Shown: positions 18,106 to 25,511 of the stretch, piece by piece
How positions within the stretch are numbered: the first letter of the stretch is position 1
Layout of the letters: every line of letters begins with the position of its first letter
NCBI GenBank assembly: GCA_002027195.1
Contig: MWJO01000053.1
Location: forward strand, 1-54,037
Length of the DNA stretch: 54,037 nt
Direction of reading: 5' to 3'
Source of the DNA: Streptomyces sp. GKU 895
GTDB taxonomy: Bacteria; Actinomycetota; Actinomycetes; Streptomycetales; Streptomycetaceae
Notes under the pieces: generated by a model
Database searches by the model: none
What the model saw: only the letters and a program-made list of their open reading frames with translations
Told to the model about the DNA's origin: nothing
Made by a program: the position numbers and the translations under genes

Positions 18106-20145
18106 CTACTCCGCTACGGGAAGCCGCGCCCCGTCCCGCAGGAACAGCGGGATGCGGTCCAACGGGGCGTCGACCGTCACGGTCGCGCCGCCCTCGTACG
18201 ACTCACCGGTCCACGCGTCCGTCCAGGTCGCGCCCGCCGGGAGATAGGCCGTGCGGGCCGTCGCGCCCGCCGTCAGCACCGGCGCCACCAGCAGGTCCGC
18301 GCCGAAGAGATAGGCGTCGTCCACCGACCAGGCCGCCGGGTCGTCCGGGAACTCCAGGAACAGCGGCCGCATGGGCGGCAGGCCCTCCTCGTGGGCCTCG
18401 CGCATGACGTCCAGGACATAGGGCTTCAGACGCTCGCGCAGCCGCAGGTACTTCTCCAGCACCGCCCCCGCCCGCTCGCCGTACGACCACACCTCGTTGG
18501 GGCCGCCGGTCATCTCCGGGCCCAGCGGCATGCCCGGGTCGCGGAAGCCGTGCAGCCGCATCAGCGGGGACAGCGCGCCGAACTGGAACCAGCGGACCAT
18601 GACCTCCTGGTACGCCGGGTCGCTCGGGTCGCCGCCGTGGAAGCCGCCGATGTCGGTGTTCCACCAGGGGATGCCGGACAGCGCGGTGTTGAGGCCGGCC
18701 GCGATCTGGCGGCGCAGGGTCGGGAAGTCGGTGCCGATGTCACCGGACCACAGGGCGGCGCCGTAGCGCTGACTGCCCGCCCACGCCGAGCGGTTGAGCG
18801 TGATGACCTCCTCGCCCGCGGCGCTCAGCCCCTCGTGGAAGGTGCGGGCGTTGTCCGCCGGGTAGAGGTTGCCGACCTCCAGGCCCGGGCCCGCCCAGTA
18901 GCGCAGGTTCTCCGGGAAGCCGGGCTTCAGCTCGGGCTCGCAGGCGTCCAGCCAGAACGCCGTGATGCCGTACGGGTCGAGGTAGTTCTCCTTGATCTTC
19001 GACCAGAGGAACTCCCGGGCTTCCGGGTTGGTGGCGTCGTAGAAGGCCACCTGGACCGTCGACGCCACTCCCTTGTCCGGCCAGTCCGCGTGGGCCATCG
19101 GCCCGTACTGCGTGCCGATGAAGTAGCCGCGCTGTTCCATCACCGGGTGGTTCTCGCTGAGCGGCGACACCGACGGCCAGACGGAGACGACGAGTTTGAT
19201 GCCCAGGTCGGTCAACTCCCGCACCATGGCAGCCGGGTCGGGCCACTCCGCCGGGTCGAACCTCCACTCGCCGAGGTGGGTCCAGTGGAAGAAGTCGCAC
19301 ACGATCGCCGAGATGGGCAGCCCGCGGCGCTTGTACTCCCCTGCCACCTCGAGGAGTTCGTCCTGGGTGCGGTAGCGCAGCTTGCACTGCCAGAAGCCCG
19401 CCGCCCACTCCGGCATCATCGGGGTGCGGCCGGTGACGGCGGAGTAGCGGCGCTGCCCGTCGGCCGGGGTGCCGGCCGTGATCCAGTAGTCGATCTGCCG
19501 GGCCGAGTCGGCCACCCAGCGGGTGCCGTTGTGGGCCAGCTCCACCCGGCCGATCGCCGGGTTGTTCCACAGCAGGGTGTAGCCCCGGCTGGACGTCAGC
19601 ACCGGGATGCCGACCTCGGCGTTGCGCTGGACCAGGTCCAGGACCAGGCCCTTCTGGTCGAGGCGGCCGTGCTGGTGCTGGCCGAGGCCGTACAGCCGCT
19701 CGTCGTCGTAGGCGGCGAACCGCTGCTCCAGACGGTGGTGGCCGTTGCCGACGGCGGTGTAGAGGCGTGGGCCCGGCCACCAGAAGTGGGCCCGCTCCTC
19801 GGCGAGGAGTTCGCCGCCGTCGTCGGTGCGCAGAAAGCGGACCAGGCCCTCTCCGTTGACCACGGCGGTGAGAGTGCCGACGGTCAACTGCCCCTGGCCG
19901 TCCTCGATCTTGACCGTGTACGACGTGACCGGCGCCTCTTCGAGCAGCGCACCCGGCAGCCCGTCGAGGATCGGTCCGCCGAGCCGGGCCCGTACCCGGA
20001 CGGCGTCCGGGCCCCAGGGCTCGATCCTGAGGGTTTCCTGACGGCCGCTCCACTCCAGACCACCGTCCCGCTCACGGAACGTGCCGACGGTCGGAGACGA
20101 CTGCGCGAGGCTTACCCGGGTCTGGTTTTCGGCAGGCTGATTCAC
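18106..20145 (-). CDS. GH31 alpha-xylosidase
   Basis: 679 residues from a GTG with AGGAG seven bases upstream. No signal peptide. The GH31 nucleophile is Asp400 in FWLDACEPE and the acid/base Asp469 in LWSGDIGTDF. FWQCKLRYRTQDELL and VCDFFHWTHLGEW are typical of alpha-xylosidases of the YicI type rather than alpha-glucosidases; the GDIGTDF and DACEPE blocks agree with that. It would strip alpha-1,6-xylose from the glucan backbone of imported xyloglucan oligosaccharides, alternating with the GH3 enzyme. It lies 77 bp behind lacI on the same strand and can be cotranscribed with it, giving the repressor and this enzyme the same autoregulated promoter. Confidence 0.92.
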   Translation of the reverse strand: MNQPAENQTRVSLAQSSPTVGTFRERDGGLEWSGRQETLRIEPWGPDAVRVRARLGGPILDGLPGALLEEAPVTSYTVKIEDGQGQLTVGTLTAVVNGEGLVRFLRTDDGGELLAEERAHFWWPGPRLYTAVGNGHHRLEQRFAAYDDERLYGLGQHQHGRLDQKGLVLDLVQRNAEVGIPVLTSSRGYTLLWNNPAIGRVELAHNGTRWVADSARQIDYWITAGTPADGQRRYSAVTGRTPMMPEWAAGFWQCKLRYRTQDELLEVAGEYKRRGLPISAIVCDFFHWTHLGEWRFDPAEWPDPAAMVRELTDLGIKLVVSVWPSVSPLSENHPVMEQRGYFIGTQYGPMAHADWPDKGVASTVQVAFYDATNPEAREFLWSKIKENYLDPYGITAFWLDACEPELKPGFPENLRYWAGPGLEVGNLYPADNARTFHEGLSAAGEEVITLNRSAWAGSQRYGAALWSGDIGTDFPTLRRQIAAGLNTALSGIPWWNTDIGGFHGGDPSDPAYQEVMVRWFQFGALSPLMRLHGFRDPGMPLGPEMTGGPNEVWSYGERAGAVLEKYLRLRERLKPYVLDVMREAHEEGLPPMRPLFLEFPDDPAAWSVDDAYLFGADLLVAPVLTAGATARTAYLPAGATWTDAWTGESYEGGATVTVDAPLDRIPLFLRDGARLPVAE

Positions 20146-20222
20146 GTGTGTGCTCCTGGAGGAGTGCAGACATGGGGGTGCCCTGGAGAGGGCGGACGCG
20201 CCTGGTACGAGAGGCGGCCGGA

Positions 20223-21229
20223 CTACTCCGGCACCGGGCCCGTGCTCGCCCGGACCGTCAACTCAGGGGTGATCAGGACGACTTCGTCGCTGCCGCGGCC
20301 GTCGAGCTTGGCCACCAGCCGCTCCACGGCGTTGCGGCCCATCTCCTGTGCGGGGATGGCGACCGAGGTCAGCCGCACCGAGGCCTGGGTGGCGACCTGG
20401 TCGGGGCAGATCGCGACGACCGACACGTCCTCGGGGACGGCGCGGCCCTGCTGGCGCAGCAGGGCGAGCAGCGGCTCGACGGCCGACTCGTTCTGCACGA
20501 CGAACCCGGTGGTGCCGGGGCGCTCGTCGAGGATGCGGGCGAGCGTCACGGCCATCGCGTCGTACCCGCCCTCGCACGGCCGGTGCAGCAGTCGTACGCC
20601 CAGCTCCTGGGCCCGGGACCGCAGTCCGTCGAGGGTGCGCTCCGCGAAACCGGTGTGGCGTTCGTAGACCGCGGGGGCCTCGCCGATGACAGCGATGTCG
20701 CGGTGGCCGAGCATCGCGAGATGCTCGACGCAGAGCGCGCCGGTCGCCCGGAAGTCGAGGTCGACGCAGGTCAGCCCGGTGGTGTCGGCGGGCAGGCCGA
20801 TGAGGACGGACGGCTGGTCCGTGCCGCGCAGCAGCGGCAGCCGCTCGTCGTCGAGTTCGACGTCCATCAGGATCATCGCGTCGGCGAGCCCGCTGCCGGT
20901 GACGCGGCGCACCGCGTCCGGGCCCTCCTCGCCGGTCAGCAGCAGCACGTCGTACCCGTGTGTCCGGGCGGTGGTGGCGACGGCGATGGCGATCTCCATC
21001 ATCACCGGCACGTACATGTCCGTCCGCAGCGGCACCATCAGCGCGATGATGTTGGACCTGCTGCTGGCCAGGGCGCGGCGCCCGCGTTCGGGTGGTAGCC
21101 GAGCTCGCGGATGCTCTGCTCGACCCGCTGCCGGGTGGTCGTGGAGATGGACCGCTTGCCACTGAGGACATAGCTCACCGTGCTCGCCGACACTCCGGCG
21201 TGCTGGGCGACCTCGGCGAGGGTGACCAT
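20223..21229 (-). CDS. LacI-family repressor of the locus (frame broken near 21077)
   Basis: About 335 residues read across one missing G near 21077 (GCGCGG should be GCGCGGG on the plus strand, restoring NAGARALASSRSN). Start ATG 21229 has GGAGAG upstream. The N-terminal helix-turn-helix is TLAEVAQHAGVSASTVSYVLSGKRSIS, and the hinge helix contains ALASSRSN. The sugar-binding domain follows (NIIALMVPLRTDMYVPVMMEI to VRLTSVAIPAQEMGRNAVE). Two operators lie 16 and 105 bp upstream of the start, and the same palindrome stands before GH3 and the transporter, so it very likely represses the whole locus until an oligosaccharide binds. Its effector is unknown. Confidence 0.88.
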
Positions 21230-21245
21230 CCAGCTCTCCAAGCTT

Positions 21246-21259
21246 GTGAAGCGCTTCGA
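21246..21259. promoter_or_regulatory. LacI-family operator 3 (12 of 14)
   Basis: GTGAAGCGCTTCGA differs from the palindrome TCGAAGCGCTTCGA at its first two positions. It lies 16 bp upstream of the lacI start codon, consistent with autoregulation. Confidence 0.7.
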
Positions 21260-21334
21260 CAGTGCGCGGTGTGAATATGGGCGGGTGGGGGTGGTTCGAC
21301 AGTAGCCGCACCCGGGGTGGGTGTCCATAGGTTG

Positions 21335-21348
21335 TCGAAGCGCTTCGA
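21335..21348. promoter_or_regulatory. LacI-family operator 4 (TCGAAGCGCTTCGA)
   Basis: Third exact copy of the palindrome, 105 bp before lacI and 180 bp before the divergent CDP-alcohol phosphatidyltransferase gene. With the site at 21246 it could form a loop; whether the divergent gene is also controlled is open. Confidence 0.75.
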
Positions 21349-21528
21349 TACAGAGTGCGGGCCGACGCGCACCAAGGCTCTCACGTCTCCGGCGCGAACG
21401 CCTGCCACCGCGTCGGGCGCCTCGACACCGCGTCGTACTCCGTCAACATCGGCCGACGCCCCGAACGTCCGTTCACCCCGTGTCATCATGGCGTTCACTG
21501 ACGCAGCACGGGGACACGAGGGGGGCTC

Positions 21529-22251
21529 GTGGGGACTCTGACGGCATTGCGAGGGGCGCAGAAATCGGCGAAGGGGGTGTCGCTCTACTCCCGGTACGTG
21601 AACCGGCCGGCCGGGCGCATCCTGGCGGCCGGTGCCCACCGGGCGGGGCTGACGCCCAATCAAGTCACGCTGATCAGTGCGGCGTTCACCTTCACCGGCA
21701 TCGCCGCCGTGGCGCTCGTGCGGCCGTCCTGGCCCCTCGCGCTGGCGGTGTACGCGGCCCTGGTGGTCGGCTTCGCCTTCGACTCGGCGGACGGCCAGCT
21801 CGCCCGGCTCACCGGCAAGGGCGGGCCCGCGGGGGAGTGGCTGGACCATGTCGTGGACTGCGCGAAGATGGTCGCGCTGCACACCGCGGTACTGATCGCC
21901 TTCCACCGGTTCTTCGACCTTCCCGGTGACGGCTGGCTGCTGATCCCGCTCGGCTTCCAGTTCGCCGCCGTGGTCACCTTCTGCGGCGGCCTGCTGACCG
22001 AGCAGCTGAAGCGGGGCCGTCCCGCCGAAGGAGCCGGCGGCACCCCGGCGGCTCCGCCCTCCCGGCTGCGGGCCATCGCCCTGCTCCCGGTGGACTACGG
22101 GGTGTTCTGCCTGGTCTTCCTCACACTCGGCGCGCCCGAGGTGTTCCGGGCGGCCTACGCGGCCCTTGCCGTCGTGCACGCGCTGTTCCTCGTGGCGTTC
22201 CTCGGCAAATGGTTCAGGGAGCTGTCCGCGCTTCCCCGGACCCCGGCGTGA
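21529..22251 (+). CDS. CDP-alcohol phosphatidyltransferase family membrane protein
   Basis: 240 residues from GTG, with a G-rich GAGGGGGG upstream. The family signature is complete: Asp85, Asp88, Gly89, Ala92, Arg93, Gly102, Asp106 and Asp110. These enzymes move a phosphoalcohol from a CDP-linked donor to a hydroxyl acceptor and sit in the membrane; about six hydrophobic segments are visible (for example LALAVYAALVVGFAF and VFCLVFLTLGA). Its 3' end overlaps that of the convergent cytidylyltransferase gene by 38 bp. That neighbour could make the CDP-activated donor. The acceptor is unknown; the polysaccharide genes that follow suggest a cell-surface product. Confidence 0.9.
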   Translation: MGTLTALRGAQKSAKGVSLYSRYVNRPAGRILAAGAHRAGLTPNQVTLISAAFTFTGIAAVALVRPSWPLALAVYAALVVGFAFDSADGQLARLTGKGGPAGEWLDHVVDCAKMVALHTAVLIAFHRFFDLPGDGWLLIPLGFQFAAVVTFCGGLLTEQLKRGRPAEGAGGTPAAPPSRLRAIALLPVDYGVFCLVFLTLGAPEVFRAAYAALAVVHALFLVAFLGKWFRELSALPRTPA

Positions 22252-22666
22252 CCAGGGCGTCCAGCGCCCTGCCCAGCAGGGTGCTGGAGGTGTGCACGGT
22301 GTACGGGAAGTACACGACCTCCACGCCCACGGTCGCGAAGTCCCGCTCCAGGCGCTCGCCCTTCTCGGTGCCCCGCCAGTCGTCACCCTTGAAGATCACG
22401 TCGAACCTGACCTGCTTCCAGGTCTCCAGCTTGTCCGGCACGGTCTCCACGAACGCGGCATCCACATGCCGCACGCTGCGCACGATCTCCAGCCGCTCCG
22501 GCAGCGGTATCACCGGTTTGCGGCCCTTGGCGAACTCGGCCATCTCGTCCGAGACGACCCCCGCGACCAGGTAGTCGCACTGGCTGCGGGCATGGCGAAG
22601 GATGTTCAAGTGGCCGATGTGGAACAGGTCGTAGACGCCAGGTGCGTATCCGACACGATGGACCAT
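22214..22666 (-). CDS. Cytidylyltransferase, glycerol-3-phosphate (TagD-like) type
   Basis: 150 residues from ATG 22666, with GGGGAG five bases upstream; an upstream in-frame start at 22681 lacks a site. The nucleotidyltransferase motif GVYDLFHIGHLNIL (HxGH at 16-19), KGDDWRGTEKG and the C-terminal TSSTLL element are those of CTP:phosphoalcohol cytidylyltransferases such as TagD. The expected reaction is CTP plus a polyol or glycerol phosphate to a CDP-alcohol. The convergent, tail-overlapping partner is a CDP-alcohol phosphotransferase, which would use such a product. The exact alcohol cannot be read from the sequence. Confidence 0.85.
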   Translation of the reverse strand: MVHRVGYAPGVYDLFHIGHLNILRHARSQCDYLVAGVVSDEMAEFAKGRKPVIPLPERLEIVRSVRHVDAAFVETVPDKLETWKQVRFDVIFKGDDWRGTEKGERLERDFATVGVEVVYFPYTVHTSSTLLGRALDALVTPGSGEARTAP

Positions 22667-22699
22667 GCGTTCTCCCCCCACGGACGAACGTCAACCCCA

Positions 22700-22860
22700 G
22701 TCGGGGTCAATGGTCCAACGACCTTACTTTGAATGCTCCCCGCCAGGCAGGAAACGGGGATTTCTGGCTCAGGCTGCCTCCTGGAGCTGCGCTCCAGGAG
22801 GTCTCACGCCCTCGACGCCAGCCGGGTTCAAACCTGCCCGGACGAGCATCACGCGTGCGG
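22700..22860 (-). ncRNA. Possible reRNA (omega-RNA) of the TnpB element
   Basis: Characterised TnpB proteins use an RNA that overlaps the tnpB 3' end, runs through the right-end hairpin and carries a guide copied from the flank. Here the equivalent stretch is the last part of tnpB, the right-end hairpin (22737-22742 pairing with 22755-22760) and flank to about 22710. Ends are assumed by analogy; only the hairpin is seen directly. Confidence 0.3.
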
Positions 22861-23989
22861 AGTTCTTGTCTCTGGGGGAGACGAGCCCGCAGGCGCAGCA
22901 GGTGTAGGTGCGTTCTGACAATGGCAGCGCGTGCTTGGCTCTCGCTCCGCACCTGCCGCAGTCCATGGTGGTGTGCGCGGGATCGACGAGGCGTACGTCC
23001 CGCGCGTGCTTGCGGCCCATCTCCAGAAGGGCCCGCTTGGTGGCGGCGATCGCCGCGTCCGCCGCCTTCCTCGCCATATGTGTCTTGGCGAGGAACTTCG
23101 GCCTGAAGTCCTCCACTGCGATCACGTCGTGATCCCGCACGGCCTTCTTGGCCCACTTGCGTGCTGTGTCCTGCCGCTGCCGTGCCATCTTCTGGTACGT
23201 CTTCGCCCGCCACCGCTTAGCTTCCCGGTAGCCCTTCGAGGCGGCCTGGCCCTTCCCGGGTCTACGGCGGGCCATCATCCGGTCGTAGCGGCACAGCTTT
23301 TCCTCGGCCTTCTTGCCGTGTTGGGGATGCGGGAGGTCATGGGCGTCGGAGGTAGTGGTCGCGATCTCCTTCACCCCCCAGTCCACCCCCAGAACCCGCC
23401 CCGTAGCCGGCAGCGGCTTCGTCTGGGAGGAGACGACGAAGGAGGCGTACCAGTGGCCGACACTGTCCCGGTAGACGCGCACCGAGGACGGCTCGGCCGG
23501 CAACTGCCTTGACCACACTAGCGATACGACGATCCCGCCCGCCAGACGCAGGCGATCACCATCGAGCCGGAACCCGCGTTTCGTGTAGTTCAGTGTCGGT
23601 GAGGTCTCGCGCTTCTTCTTGGGTCTCGGCATCCCGGCCCGCTGTCGCTGCGGAAGGCCTTCCCGGATGTCCTTCTGTGCCTTCGCACGGGACTTGCCGA
23701 AGTCCCGGATGCTCTGTTGCTGTGGTACCGAGCTGCCTTCGCGCAGCCACGGGAGTTGCCCCCGGGCCGCCGTGAGCATCTTGTCCAGCTGGGCCGGGCC
23801 ACAGCTCTGTTTCTCACCGGTGGTCTTGTTGTGCTGATAGGTGGCCTTGGACTTGGCGACGCACTCATTCCAGACCCACCGGCAGCGACCCCACTCGGCC
23901 AGCAACGCGGAGCGGGCGGTGGACGACGTGCGCAGCCGGTAGGTGCAGCGGGCAGGCCCGGCCTCCGCGCTCTGTGTTGCATGCGTCAT
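22731..23989 (-). mobile_element. IS200/IS605-group element carrying only tnpB
   Basis: The element has a tnpB gene and, beyond its stop, the right-end pattern common in this group: a hairpin TCCCCG...CGGGGA next to GCATTCAA (minus strand), which probably marks the end near 22731. No tnpA (Y1 transposase) is present, so it must move in trans or be immobile. The left end lies somewhere in 23990-24227 but has no clear mark. It separates the cytidylyltransferase from the glycosyltransferase operon. Confidence 0.75.
22769..23989 (-). CDS. tnpB: TnpB RNA-guided nuclease (IS605 OrfB family)
   Basis: 406 residues from ATG 23989 with GGGGGA upstream; an in-frame extension to 24073 lacks family similarity. 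The RuvC triad is intact: Asp203 in GVDWGVKEIA, Glu293 in IAVEDF and Asp374 in SPRDKNSA. The zinc finger has Cys344/Cys347 and Cys364/Cys367. The N-terminal bridge and recognition part (WGRCRWVWNECVAKSK) is present. TnpB proteins are guide-RNA-directed DNA nucleases that help keep the element at its donor site. No frame break or truncation is seen, so it may be active. Codon use is like its neighbours, which suggests transfer within high-GC actinobacteria. Confidence 0.93.
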   Translation of the reverse strand: MTHATQSAEAGPARCTYRLRTSSTARSALLAEWGRCRWVWNECVAKSKATYQHNKTTGEKQSCGPAQLDKMLTAARGQLPWLREGSSVPQQQSIRDFGKSRAKAQKDIREGLPQRQRAGMPRPKKKRETSPTLNYTKRGFRLDGDRLRLAGGIVVSLVWSRQLPAEPSSVRVYRDSVGHWYASFVVSSQTKPLPATGRVLGVDWGVKEIATTTSDAHDLPHPQHGKKAEEKLCRYDRMMARRRPGKGQAASKGYREAKRWRAKTYQKMARQRQDTARKWAKKAVRDHDVIAVEDFRPKFLAKTHMARKAADAAIAATKRALLEMGRKHARDVRLVDPAHTTMDCGRCGARAKHALPLSERTYTCCACGLVSPRDKNSARVMLVRAGLNPAGVEGVRPPGAQLQEAA

Positions 23990-24227
23990 CTGTTCCCCCG
24001 GTCGTGGCCCCAAGGTCGGGATGCCGATGTCAGCCCGATCCCGATGACAGGACCATATGTGCGAGCGCCGCACGCGTGTACCCAGATCACGCAGCCCTCG
24101 CTCAGGAGGATGACCCTCCGTACGTGCGTTCGCGACAACTCCACGAGAAACAGGTTGAAGCCCTCCTGGAGATCCGGTGAACAGTTAAGGTGGTCAAGGA
24201 TCACTTCCGGGGGGAAGGGGACCGGCG
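23990..24227. other. Gap between tnpB and the glycosyltransferase operon
   Basis: 238 bp. It should contain the element's left end and the promoter of the operon starting at 24228. A small inverted repeat GGAGG-atgac-CCTCC lies at 24105-24119. An open frame on the minus strand (23986-24258) has no recognisable similarity and is left out. Confidence 0.4.
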
Positions 24228-25511
24228 TTGACCGGATCCGCATCGCATCTGCATCCACTCACCGGCCGCACTCTGCTGCTGGTCTCCACCAACTACGCGC
24301 CCGAGCACACCGGCATCGGCCCCTACGCCACCCAGCTCGCCGAGCACTGGGCCGCGCGCGGCGCCGACACGCACGTCCTCGCGGGCATGCCGCACTACCC
24401 GTCCTGGCGGCTCGACCCGGCCTACGTCGGGCGCTGGCGGGCGACGGAGTCCCGCGCGGGGGTCACCGTCCATCGGCGCAGGCACACCGTGCCCCCGCGC
24501 CAGACCGCTCTGCGCCGGGCCCTGTTCGAGGCCTCGCTGCTCGCCCATCAGCTGCTCGACCCGCCCCGGATGCCCCGCCCGCACGCGGTGGTCGCCCAGA
24601 TGCCCAGCCTCGCCGGAGCGGTGGTCGCCGCGCGGATCGCCGCCCGGTACCGGGTGCCGTTCGTGCCGGTCGTGCAGGACCTGATGGGGGCGGCGGCCGC
24701 GCAGAGCGGGATCAGCGGCGGTGACCGGGCGGCGGCGGTGGCGGCGCGGGCCGAGCGGTACGCGTTGAGCCGGGCCGCGCTCGTCGGGGTCATCCACGAC
24801 AGCTTCCGGCCCCGTGTCCAGGCCCTGGGCGTCGCCCCCGGCCGGATCCGCCTCGTCCCCAACTGGTCGCACGTGTCCCGTCCTTCGGTCTCGCGGACCG
24901 AGACCCGGGCCCGGCTCGGCTGGGCCCCCGACCGTCAAGTCGTCCTGCACTGCGGGAACATGGGGCTCAAGCAGGGCCTGGAGGTCCTCGTCGACGCGGC
25001 CCGGCTCGCCCCCGGGGTCGACTTCGTGCTCATGGGCGACGGCAACCAGCGCACCGCCCTCCAGGAGCGCGCCCGCTCCCTGCCCAACCTGCGCTTCCTG
25101 CCGCCCGCCGAGTCCGCCGACTTCCCGGACGTCCTGGCCGCCGCCGACGTCCTCGCGGTCACCCAGCGGGCGTCCGTGCTCGACATGAGCGTGCCGTCCA
25201 AGCTGACCTCCTACTTCGCCGCCGGACGGCCCGTCATCGCCTCCGTCGCCGCGGAGGGCGGCACCGCCGACGAGGTGCGCCGCTCCGGCGCCGGCGTCCT
25301 GGTGCCCCCGGAGGACCCGGCCGCGCTCCTCGCCGCGCTCAAGGAACTCGCCGCCGACCCCGCCGAAGCGGACCGGCTCGGGGCCCGCGGGCCCGCCTAC
25401 GTGGACGAACACCTCAGCGCCGCGGCCGGGCTCGGCCGCCTGGACGACCTCCTCGCCGAGGCACTCGGCACGGACGGCAGCACCGCGCACGAAGGAGCGG
25501 TACGGGAATGA
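24228..25511 (+). CDS. GT4-family glycosyltransferase, WcaI-like
   Basis: 427 residues from a TTG with AAGGGG upstream. The N-terminal Rossmann half begins LLLVSTNYAPEHTGIGPYATQLAEHWAARG, the signature of WcaI-like transferases of colanic-acid type clusters. The C-terminal half has VVLHCGNMGLKQGLEVLVDA and the nucleotide-sugar segment SVPSKLTSYFAAGRPVIAS. It transfers a sugar from a nucleotide donor to a lipid-linked intermediate at the inner membrane face. Its stop overlaps the next ATG (ATGA), starting a coupled set with the chain-length protein and flippase. Confidence 0.9.
   Translation: MTGSASHLHPLTGRTLLLVSTNYAPEHTGIGPYATQLAEHWAARGADTHVLAGMPHYPSWRLDPAYVGRWRATESRAGVTVHRRRHTVPPRQTALRRALFEASLLAHQLLDPPRMPRPHAVVAQMPSLAGAVVAARIAARYRVPFVPVVQDLMGAAAAQSGISGGDRAAAVAARAERYALSRAALVGVIHDSFRPRVQALGVAPGRIRLVPNWSHVSRPSVSRTETRARLGWAPDRQVVLHCGNMGLKQGLEVLVDAARLAPGVDFVLMGDGNQRTALQERARSLPNLRFLPPAESADFPDVLAAADVLAVTQRASVLDMSVPSKLTSYFAAGRPVIASVAAEGGTADEVRRSGAGVLVPPEDPAALLAALKELAADPAEADRLGARGPAYVDEHLSAAAGLGRLDDLLAEALGTDGSTAHEGAVRE

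Noticed and set aside
16837..20667. Very long open frame (1,276 codons, plus strand) across GH12, chorismate mutase and antisense to GH31
   Set aside because: Arg/Pro-rich translation without motifs; it is the by-product of high GC in other frames of real genes.
23990..24258. Minus-strand frame of 90 codons as a possible TnpA transposase for the IS element
   Set aside because: No HUH motif or Y1 tyrosine context; length and sequence do not fit TnpA.
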